Made by a program: the position numbers and the translations under genes. Below are positions 19,289 to 27,881 of a stretch of DNA of 27,881 bases, piece after piece; within the stretch, counting starts at the first letter, position 1; each line of letters starts with the position of its first letter. The notes beneath the pieces were generated by a model. The model did not search any database. It was given only the letters and a program-made list of their open reading frames with translations, and was not told the origin of the DNA. This stretch comes from Apostichopus parvimensis (taxonomy: Eukaryota; Echinodermata; Holothuroidea; Aspidochirotida; Stichopodidae): assembly GCA_000934455.1 (NCBI GenBank), contig KN885403.1, forward strand, positions 12,003 to 39,883, in the 5' to 3' direction.

Positions 19289-19750
19289 GAGAAATACTGC
19301 ATCACATGTAGTATCATACAATACCGTACTTCTTGAGGCAATGCAAGTTGCCACATTATAACATGTCTTGAGAGATGAAAAAAAACTTGAGGTCTTAATT
19401 GGTGCATATCAGTTTAATTGATGTGTATTAAGAAATCACATGAGATATTTTGGAAACAGTTTGTCATTGGATCCTTCCTGTTACTGTACATTCAATACCA
19501 CATCTTGTTAGATTACACACAGTTGCAGGGGAAGGAATGCTCCTATTCGAAACATTACGTGACATACCATGGTGGTCAGCAAACTATATGGGACACAGAG
19601 AATTTTGGTGGGTCTCAGGAAACTTTAATATAGAAAATTCATACTTTTTGGAGCCTGCAAACCGAGATTGATTTTGTTATTTTTTCTGTACATCAAATCC
19701 ATGGTGCAATCTAGCTTTCATGCATTCTGAAAATTCATTTTGAGGGGTGA

Positions 19751-19831
19751 GGTGGGGTGGATTGGGGTGGGGAGAGGTGGGGTGGGGAGAGGTGGGGTGG
19801 GGAGAGGTGGGGTGGGGAGAGGTGGGGTGGT
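19751..19831 (+). repeat. 15-bp G-rich minisatellite, G-quadruplex-prone
   Basis: Four to five copies of GGTGGGGTGGGGAGA, nearly identical, on +. Repeated runs of four G make quadruplex formation likely. + is the template strand for peroxiredoxin transcription, so the pre-mRNA carries the C-rich complement. Confidence 0.9.
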
Positions 19832-20557
19832 GGCTCAGTACTCATGGAGGATCCTGGGTTGTGGGCCTAAAAGTCCTCAAATGATCACACTGTGTTTGGA
19901 ATGTGAAAATTCATTGTGTCTAAGCATTGAATAGAACTCAGATAAAAAGCAGCTGTGTCTCCTATCACTTCAGAAAAGTCGAGTCGACCTGGCTTAAATG
20001 GAGTAACCATTAAACATCCTACACAAGTTACACAACTTTAATTGTAAAAGAAATATATTTCCCAACTTTCCGTCTAGCTTTAATATCGTGAAGCTCCACT
20101 CACGTAAAAATGCCAAATAGCCGTGATGCATGAATGAATAAAACAAACCATTTAATGGACTTCCGGGCCAACAAGTAGCCTGCATTGCTATTATTAAGTT
20201 AGCAAGCTCACCTAATGCATTTTGTTCTATGTGATTTAAAGCATTTCTTCTATAAAAATAACTGACTGTTTTCGCAGAGATCAAATACTAGTCCAATCTA
20301 CAAACAGTTAAACATCTTTCATATTAAATCCACCATTAACTCTAACACACTTTACTTCCAAGAATAGCTAATTAACAATTTAAAGCACTATGTAGCCCTG
20401 GTAATGCTGTTGCACGTATTACTATTTCTTTTTTCAGATTAACCCCGACCGTTTTATGGCAGACCAACAAATTCCTTCACCGGTCTATTCACTAATTTGC
20501 TAAGTCCTGGCATGTGCAAATGGTCAGATCAAGCTTTTAATTGGCTGTCACACTTAC

Positions 20558-20674
20558 CATGCTAAATGGCTAAATTCTGAATCGCAGGATGCTGCGATAA
20601 CTTCGCAGTTTATATCTTTGAATTCTTGTACACTGTTGCTGAATGCTATGATTTCTGTCGGGCACACAAATGTA
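20558..20674 (-). CDS. Typical 2-Cys peroxiredoxin, exon with peroxidatic Cys
   Basis: The acceptor is TTCTCTTTCAG before 20674 and the donor is GTAAGT after 20558. One base completes the Phe codon of ...PLDF, 38 codons follow, and two bases of Trp remain at the exit. It encodes [14 protein letters not shown], then [13 protein letters not shown] and [10 protein letters not shown]. The TFVCPTE signature holds the active-site Thr and the peroxidatic Cys (C52 in human PRDX1), which reduces H2O2 and organic peroxides and is recycled by thioredoxin. Two cysteine differences from human PRDX1 stand out: Cys where Val78 is usual (AASCDSEF) and Ser where human Cys83 lies. Confidence 0.97.
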
Positions 20675-22294
20675 CTGAAAGAGAAAGAAATTTAAAGGAG
20701 ATTTTATTAACCTTGTTGACCAATTCTTTAAATAAGAAACATCTATGCATGGCATGTTTGAACAGCCTTAGAAGACCTATGCACAGAACTAAGTGCAGCT
20801 GTACAGCTTCATAGCCAATTGATTCATGTTTCAGGTACTGTAGCATTATACTGCCAACTACTGTAGAGGCACAATTTTATGTCAATCATTTCAACAACCT
20901 CTACCAATCACTGAAACACACAGAACATCCCAGGTCAGACTTATTTACCAATAAATCAGACTTTCAGAGTTGATCTCAATATCTAAGGCTCATAGAGACC
21001 TACAGAAAAAAAAACTTTGTTGGCCTCGACCCCGTAACTTCCCTTATTCCCTATTTTCCAGAAATTGATTGATTTGAGCACAATTAGATTTCAACCGTGT
21101 TTTCATTGTCCTGTTAATTTTGCTTAAAAAAAATAGAACCCTTCTTAAGCTTTATTCACAGATTCTGTCCATGCAGAACTACTTTGTGGCAGAGTTTCTC
21201 ATCTAACCAACCATGTAATTTCAAACTTGTTGACAGCCCTGAGCTCTGAGTGATGTCTTAGCTTGCACCAATAATTAGATGTACATCTGTCCCTTGCCGG
21301 CCGGTCGCATAATTTGTGATTGCCGGGCGCCTCGGAAAAGAGACTTAGAACGGTTCTTCACCGTCGCCGAGAACGGTTCTTCTCCCTCGAGAGAGAGGTA
21401 CGTTACATGCTGCTTGACCGTAACGAAAGTCATTAATTATATTTTGTGGCAAACGGCGATGCACTTTCAACTAGATTGCCGTAGGCCATCGCATTCAGCG
21501 TTTTGTTTCTCCTCCGACAGTGAATGATGATTCCCGAGACTGCAAGGGTAATATAATTCTACCATAGCTCAATAGGTGTTCAATGACAGTGAACATTTGA
21601 ATATATCAATTGCTGATTAAAGTTGCGCTATACTGCTGCAATGCTTATTAAAGGGAAACGTAAAAACCTCCAATTTTTAAGATCAACACTGTAGTTTCTA
21701 GTCATATTAATTTATTTTATCTTGTCTTCTATTTATTATTAAGATTAAACCAAGTTTCTAATAATCTCCTTCTCATACCATGCCATGCCATTTTCCTAAG
21801 AAATTAGGTCATAAATTCATCGATTTTTACTTTTTTTGTGTGTATTTTTGCAGTGTCCCTATTCACCCTTGGATGATCACTCTTAGGTGTATGTTTTCTT
21901 CTATACTGATGTCACAAATGTTCTTCATTGCTACATGACAATATGTATCAATGTAAATTACCAGCGAAGACGAACTTGAATTATTTGAATACAACCAATC
22001 CCTTACATTTCTTTGTCACCTAAGAAAAATGAAAAACAGCTTGACATAACTTGTGGCTAAATATTGAAGGATTTCATGAAAAATCGATGCGATAAGCTGT
22101 TTTAGGTTGAGCCAAGCACGAGTACCAACGTAGTACATGGTACTTGAAAGTCAAGAGCCAACACTGGAGAGATCTGCTGCACTGAACTTCCAGTACAGTA
22201 GTTAATTAAAACTTGAGTCGATCTCTCGAGGCAAAACAGTCAAAACGCTTACGATCTAGATCATTTAGCTTATATAGAGGCTCAGTATACTTAC
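20675..22294. other. Peroxiredoxin intron with a CpG-rich patch
   Basis: The intron runs from donor GTAAGT (22294) to acceptor CTTTCAG (20675), 1.62 kb. It is AT-rich except for the CpG-dense block at about 21290-21530, listed separately. No other coding exon was seen. Confidence 0.8.
21290..21530. promoter_or_regulatory. CpG-dense intronic patch with two AGAAC-G-GTTCT palindromes
   Basis: By hand count about 15 CpG dinucleotides fall between 21297 and 21430, in otherwise CpG-poor DNA. The 13-mer AGAACGGTTCTTC occurs at 21347-21359 and 21370-21382, 23 bases apart. Each contains the perfect inverted repeat AGAAC-G-GTTCT. The spacing differs from both the glucocorticoid-type element (3-base spacer) and the heat-shock element. 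It could be an intronic enhancer, an alternative promoter or a transposon remnant. An open frame at 21279-21527 (+) shows no known domain. Confidence 0.35.
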
Positions 22295-22331
22295 AAGTCA
22301 AGAGGATAGAAGAACAGCACCACCCATTTTC
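22295..22331 (-). CDS. Typical 2-Cys peroxiredoxin, 37-nt microexon (GKWVVLFFYPLDF)
   Basis: Acceptor TTTGTCATTGCAG, with a long pyrimidine tract before it, precedes 22331. Donor GTAAGT follows 22295. The 37 bases read as two bases of Gly, then KWVVLFFYPLD, then two bases of Phe, in exact phase with the next exon (T plus ACA TTT). It covers residues 36-48 of human PRDX1, including the Pro of the active-site loop (YPLDF). Vertebrate genes, as I recall, carry this segment and the CPTE segment in one exon, so the intron inside the Phe codon appears extra here. The entry phase requires an upstream exon ending in G, about 35 residues long. It was not found in the window. Confidence 0.93.
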
Positions 22332-22823
22332 CTGCAATGACAAAGAAAAAAAAAAAAAACAATGGAACCGAAAAAGAAAACAAATTTGGTTGCCCCAACG
22401 GAAAAGTGAAAAAAAAAAGTGGGTGACTGTCCTACTGAATGTCGGGCAAAAGATGGATGTTATGAAAACCATCCAAACTTGTCTTGTTCGGGTATTTAAT
22501 TATGAACGACGACTAACATAATAACCAGACTCCAGACAGACGTGTGTACTTCAATCCACCTTATTAAACCAACCCGAATATGATAAAAGGTGAAAAGTTT
22601 ATCATACTGTAGGGAATCCTCTGGATTAAAAGAAATTCCTAACACAGAGCGATATCATCAATATTCAGAAGGATGTAAATTAGGACAATCCTAGCCAATG
22701 AGGGTCTTCAGATTGGTTAATCCAGAAGGAAGAGGAAGAGGGACCTTTGATGCGAAAGTGGGTAAAATGTTATCAAATTTGAGTGTGTTACGGGTAAATT
22801 GGAGAACAGTAAGGACTTACAGT

Positions 22824-22909
22824 GTTGAAAGGTTACCAGTTCATTCTAGGCATGGTGGAACGAGGTGCTAAGGTTGTGGGGAGACAGGTAAGCGAGGAAT
22901 GAAGTAAAT
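22824..22909 (+). repeat. Diverged repeat copy A with donor-like GACAG|GTAAGC
   Basis: It shares with 26494-26580 the blocks GTTGAAAGGTTACC, GTGCTAAGGTTGTG, ACAGGTAAGCGAGGAA and GAAGTAAAT, with substitutions. By eye the identity is about 75-80% over the right half. It may be a dispersed repeat or a duplicated exon with its 5' splice site on +. Confidence 0.5.
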
Positions 22910-24068
22910 ACTGTAGATATTACTGCATGATTGTGTTAACTACACACATATGTACAGTACTTTGATTTTGAGCAAAACCTACTGTAGAATTTGTAGTTAG
23001 AAGAAGACAGTTTACAAGAGAAACATCGAGTATAATTATCTACAAAACACATAACATGGAATGTTTTTCAAGATGGTTTTAAATCTTATAGCATCACAGA
23101 AAACAAATGCATGTGCCACTTTGTCGCATGTGCTACTAGCCTACTACACAGGTATAGAATATGGACTGGTGGATTTAACAGGAATTATTGCAGGCTGGGT
23201 CAATGTGAATCTACAAAGTTCATGACTAGAGTGGAGACAGCTATTAATGGAGAAGTGAGGTAAAATGACGTTCACAAATTACAAACTGTTATTGTAAACA
23301 AACTTTTTTTTGTAAACAAACTAAAACAATGGAGTTTTACTTATTTTTAAAACTTATTTCTACCTCTACAATGATCACATGACCACTGAAAATCAGACCT
23401 GGAAGTTATTCCACACAAGAAGCAAAGTTGTTTCTTTGGCTAAGATATTTCCCATAATTATAACAGTACCCCTTCATAAATTTCAAGGTTTGTCATAGGA
23501 CTTTTTTGTTATTGTTGTGTTCACACACATTATACAGCGTCTTCAATGACATTTATTCCACAAAATTGAGCATTTGCCAGCTGGTTATTAAAAAACTAAA
23601 TAACAACGGAGTCACACATTAGCAATGTTAGTGCACAAATGTCAATTTGCATTAACCGAGTTTAAAGCAGTTTATTATGTTCGGTCACCACCTTGAATAC
23701 CAAAACTCACCGCTTGAGTTATATGGATAAAACTACATGCTGCAGTAAATCACCTCACAGAGGTGCTTCACGATTCCTCTCAGCCTTGGGCAACGAGACA
23801 AACAATACTTCAGCTAAAGACAATACCACCTGGCCTTACAAAAGAAATAATGAAGTTATCATCTAACATCTGCAAAATTGAAACTATCCATTTTCTTTGT
23901 GTTGTCAGCGAAATCTGTGACATATGGTATGATTCAATATCTATAAGAAATACTTGTTGACTTGATGTGAAGAGAAGTAAACCACACGTTTCCTTGCTCA
24001 TGAGTTAATGCTTATAAATTGATGTTCTTAGGGTTAATCTTATTTCATTAAGTTACATATCTTTATTC

Positions 24069-24138
24069 TTACATTACATTACATTCTTACATCTTGCATT
24101 ACCTTCATTCAGTTTCATTCAGTTACATTCAGTTACAT
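24069..24138. repeat. TTACA and TTCAGTTACA short tandem repeats
   Basis: TTACATTACATTACATTC is followed shortly by three or four TTCAG(T)TTCA/TTACA units. Simple repeat. Confidence 0.75.
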
Positions 24139-26493
24139 AGTCAAATATCTACGACAAAAAGTATAATTTTAGGACCATTACTTACAGATCAATTTTTTAA
24201 AACAAATTTAGTAGTGAAAATGTACACAAAAAAATGTTTTCAAGAGCCTACAGTAGACTTTCAAAATAAAGGATCTCGTCAAGGATCTACATGTACAGTG
24301 TACGGTAAAAACTTTCCTGGGCATATCACTACGACAATTGGATCAAATAAATTGCCTGGATGAACTACCATGTGGTCCTAGTTTCAATTCCTTACCACAT
24401 TTTATCTTTATCTGTCAGAACAGAAGGCAAAATTTTGGTTTGATCCATCTCCAATACCAAGAAGAAATGACAACTCAAGCTGTTAGTCCATCTGCCAAAT
24501 AATGCAAAAACTAAATACAACTCATAATATAACAAATGCAGTACAGTATAGAATTAACTGAACATACACAGCAAGGGACTGCACAGCTTTATACTGTAAA
24601 TTAAATGGCAAAACCAAGACCATTGAGGCTATAAGAAAATGTGTACTCCTGTAGTCTCTCACTACCGAACCAACAGCCACTTTCCATTACGGTTTCAGTA
24701 ATTGGTTTAAATCTGTAATTGTTATATTTCTTGATTTTCTTAAACTAATTTACTGTCAAGCAGCGAGGCTATAACCAGATTCATGCCTGGCATAATTTAT
24801 CCGGTATCGTGCATCGCAAAATGCTAATTATGTCAAATTGCTATATGAATCCAAGAACTGGAATTAGCAGTTTCTCTCTTTTGACACAGGAACCAAAAAC
24901 TGTGTATTTCATGAGAGTCAAATTTCAGAGTCTTCAAAACTGCTATGTCCACAAAATTTGAACAAAGATTCTCTGTTCATGGAGAATTTGTACACCAGCA
25001 ATGGTACCAATAGATGGTTAATGTACTGTACAAAAGCTGCTAAACATCTTTGCACTTGTACAATTTGACCATTTTTGCGTAGCACTTTGTGATGCCATAC
25101 CGTGACCAGTATAGTAGTTTTGTACTGTACAATCTGTGTAGTATTGTGACTGAATGTCTTTGGTTTTCCTTTAAGGATCTACTAATATACCAATAACAAT
25201 CATTTAAAGGTATCTTCTATCACCATATAACTAGCTAGATATACACACACAAATAGTTTATAATGTAACCAGATGCTGTATAAAGAAACCAAACCTTTCC
25301 CATTTCCATTTCCTATTTACCTGAATGACTATATACAGCAATGTATCAATGTCATAGCATATATAACAGGTTGACTTCATCAATTGGCTATTTGAAGTAT
25401 ATAATATTGTACAATTTAGCAACTTGCAGTAGGATCAAAATTACCACAATCATTGCATGTTTGGGCATTTTACATGTTGAAACTTAATTACTGCACTTGT
25501 CTCATCTGTATAAAGATGCCTAAGTATAGTACTGTCCATTTTCCACTCATGACTAAAACTTTACCAACTATTTAATCCTTATAGAGGTAAACTGTACAAG
25601 TAGACTACTGTAGTATATAGTGTAATAGTCTATTCTTTATTACTTTTATTATGCATATGAAATGCAAAACACGGGTTCAACAGTACTATATCTAACACCA
25701 TCAATCTTCTGTGAGGATCTCAATAGGCTACAGTACAATGTTTTGTAGGTATTATTATTTTCTCAATCTACTGTACATGACAAGCTCGTTAATACCAAGG
25801 CCTGTAAATAATTAATAAGTAAGCAGTTGCCTTATAGAAATCATTTTGCAAATGACTGCCTGATCCATCTCACTGAGTTTGCAAGGTGATCTACGATCAA
25901 TTTCCACCAAAAACATACAATTTACAGTAGTTTGGTTTACTTCGAGATGGCGCCTACGAAGATAAAATGTCAACTAAACATATTTGACTTTAATTTGAGG
26001 AAGGACAGAAAGTTTACGGAGTGTTGTCAATTTAACATGACATATGGAATCATCAATGGATTGTATACACAATCTATTAGACATTGTGTACAAGTGCTCA
26101 CTATGAATATACACGTAGGAGCTAATTAGTTGCAAACCATCACGATCCAAGACAATCAAAAACAGTCACCGGAATCCCATTAAACGTTTACAAAATGGTT
26201 GATTTGGAACCTTGGAAGGATTGAGCAGGCACTGACTACAGAGTGGATTGACGAGGGTTGAGAGTTAAAAAGTTGCCAATTTTTAGAGAACAAAGATGGT
26301 ATTAAAACTGCAACAGTAGAGTTGAGAAAGTGGAATACGGCTAGTCAATTTAAGCAGTTGTCATCAAGACAAAATATATCAATAAAGAACCATCTTTAAT
26401 GTGAAGTATATATTACATTCCGAAACTTACCAGGTTTCAATGTTTACGAGTGACAAGCTTATTGACCGGAGGGGTCCGCTCTCTAGCAAAAAG

Positions 26494-26580
26494 GTTAAAA
26501 GGTTACCTTCACTCTCGACACTGCTAAGAGCGAGAGTGCTGAGATTGTGAGGACACAGGTAAGTGAGGAACAAAGTAAAT
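26494..26580 (+). repeat. Diverged repeat copy B with donor-like CACAG|GTAAGT
   Basis: Partner of 22824-22909, in the same orientation and 3.67 kb away. It contains GTTAAAAGGTTACC, GTGCTGAGATTGTG and ACAGGTAAGTGAGGAA followed by AAGTAAAT. The GTAAGT at 26559 is a consensus 5' splice site on +, opposite to the peroxiredoxin gene. Confidence 0.5.
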
Positions 26581-27706
26581 TTAGTAGTGTTTGGGTAAAC
26601 AAGAGCATTTCACATGTTGGCAAATATTCACACAAAAAATCACGACTAGATGAAAAAAAATCCCCAAACTGCAAAATTCAATTTTACAGTTTTTCCCTTT
26701 TTTTTCTTTCTTCTTTTTGGCTTCTTGTTATGCTTCAAATTGAATATTTAACTCTTAATCAAAAGTTTCAAAAAGGGATGAAAAGTATGTACTCAAAGTA
26801 ACAGGAAAGAAAGGGGGAAAATGTGTTAATCATTTAAGAATCCTACATGATTTCTAATGCAGCTTAACATTTTCTCAAGGGCTCGCAAACTGTACGTTCA
26901 TATGCCTTACCACTTATGACTACAGTACATGAAAGTACTACACAGACTGAAAACATAAATAAATAAAAAACAAAAAAGACACTTGTAGCCATTCTGTGTA
27001 AGCTCATCTCATGTGTAACAATTTTTCTTGCACATGCATATATGTCCAGCACTATACCCTGCAGTATGTACAGTAGAGTTTATTGCACATCTACTGAAGA
27101 TAGCCTTGTAGTCACTGACTACTACTGTACACACATCCCCTACAATTGATGCGACCTCCATTCCAAAACCGTATTGCTGTAATTGAATCACGACGAAGTA
27201 ATACCGAGATAAAATAAATTTTCTCTTCTCATCTTCACTCTTCCTGTATAGCTGCTCTCTTTTATAGTTTTAATATTCGTCAGCATTCTTCTCGTGACAG
27301 CTAACTCTGTTAACAAAACTGCTATCTCTCTCTCTTTCCGAACTCTGCCTGTTCGTTTCAGCTGTCTAAAACATCATAACCTGTATCCTTAACTATACCA
27401 CTTCTTGATATATGGTGATATTGCCATAGAAACAGTCCAGGCAACCATGATCACTGGAGGAAAACAGTGTGAATGCATACTGTAGGGGATGTATAGCTCA
27501 AGATAGCAGTGAATGTGTTGACATAATAACAGACCTGTATTAAACCAATGATGCTACTGTCTACAGGAGAAGTATAGTACTGTACATATTATATGAGCAT
27601 AGTAAATTGCTTTAACTGTGCAACAATGTTCAATGGAGTTTAAATTGTCATGGTGGCACTACACTTACTGTACATAAAAATCATTCAAGGCTGGGAGATG
27701 GCAATT

Positions 27707-27737
27707 TCCCCCCTCCCCCCCTCCCCCCTCTCCCCCT
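27707..27737 (-). repeat. C-rich tract (G-quadruplex-prone on the minus strand)
   Basis: Successive runs of five to seven C separated by single T residues on + give G-runs on the minus strand. If the peroxiredoxin gene starts beyond the window, these would be in its pre-mRNA. Confidence 0.85.
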
Positions 27738-27881
27738 GCCTCTGTGCCCCTGGGACCCTGAGCCAGCAGGATTAGTCTGTGGCAGAAATTTCACTTTTAA
27801 AAAATTGTCCAACCAAAGTGAATCCCTCAAGTATGTTTGCTTAAATAGGCTAAGGTCATATAACTGTATACGGACGATGAA

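Larger units (their letters stand above)
16821..20557. other. Large peroxiredoxin intron with tRNA-like fragments and G-rich minisatellite
   Basis: This 3.7-kb intron runs from donor GTAAGT (20557) to acceptor CACCAG (16821). It contains two tRNA-like fragments (17225-17270 and 18664-18739), a telomere-like patch (19258-19288) and a 15-bp G-rich minisatellite (19751-19831). A 118-residue open frame at 17625-17981 (+) has no recognisable motif and no supporting signal. Confidence 0.8.
22332..27881. other. Probable first peroxiredoxin intron, no coding exon found
   Basis: About 5.5 kb of AT-rich DNA upstream of the microexon. I searched the minus strand for the missing N-terminal exon (AP-x-F, and SDYKG followed by GT) without success, so it probably lies beyond 27881. 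The region holds a diverged repeat pair, TTACA/TTCAGTTACA short repeats, a C-rich tract and a marked excess of TACTGTA/TACAGTA. If the peroxiredoxin promoter is nevertheless inside the window, part of this would be intergenic. Confidence 0.5.

Noticed and set aside
22213..22521. 102-residue + frame overlapping the peroxiredoxin microexon
   Set aside because: Lys-rich product of an A-run (the antisense of the acceptor pyrimidine tract); the minus-strand microexon explains the locus.
26400..26530. Minus-strand donor-like CTGGTAAGT near 26430 as a possible 5' non-coding exon of the peroxiredoxin gene
   Set aside because: A lone donor match with no acceptor, coding sequence or promoter elements; such matches occur by chance.
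27068..27191. Minus-strand frame containing VVVSDYKA, resembling the SDYKG end of the missing first peroxiredoxin exon
   Set aside because: After the Lys codon the sequence reads GCTATC, so no GT donor is available in the needed phase. The upstream residues lack the AP-x-F and TAV features of the family.

Overview
The window is eukaryotic nuclear DNA. It is AT-rich, with long introns bounded by GT/AG splice sites, microsatellites, minisatellites and tRNA-derived repeat fragments. It suggests a marine invertebrate, plausibly a deuterostome such as an echinoderm. The evidence is indirect: a peroxiredoxin that reads like animal PRDX1/2, and a dispersed repeat with a GATATCTCAAGAAGGGAAG core that I associate with such genomes. 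The species cannot be fixed from the sequence.

Two split genes converge. The left gene (+ strand) has four coding exons visible at 937-1203, 2325-2484, 3425-3599 and 5045-6784. They join in one open frame of about 779 residues, ending in a 579-residue last exon. A 3'UTR runs to about 8.27 kb, with AATAAA at 8245. Its 5' end lies left of the window. The product is a low-complexity, Ser/Pro/acidic-rich, probably disordered protein with a C-terminal coiled coil. I do not recognise the family.

The right gene (- strand) is a typical 2-Cys peroxiredoxin (PRDX1/2 type). Its exons were assembled by hand at 22295-22331, 20558-20674, 16698-16820, 14301-14431 and 12512-12594, all with matching splice phases. 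Together they cover residues 36 to the C-terminus in human PRDX1 numbering with no indel. They include the peroxidatic Cys, the resolving Cys and the GGLG and YF motifs. The first coding exon (about 35 residues) was not found and probably lies beyond 27881.

The rest is intron and intergenic DNA rich in repeats. These are a GATATCTC-type tandem pair carrying nuclear-receptor DR1 half-sites (2.6-2.9 kb), an acceptor-like minisatellite (4.6-4.85 kb), a 21/42-bp minisatellite (13.7-14.2 kb), a ~91-bp satellite with long and short units (15.0-15.65 kb), a 15-bp G-rich minisatellite (19.75-19.83 kb) and two tRNA-like fragments. A CpG-rich patch with twin palindromes lies at 21.29-21.53 kb. No mobile-element ORF, CRISPR array, bacterial operon or clearly new multi-gene system is visible. 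The most distinctive signals are the unrecognised + strand gene, the repeat architecture inside the peroxiredoxin introns, and a strong excess of the 7-mer TACTGTA/TACAGTA in the right-hand third.
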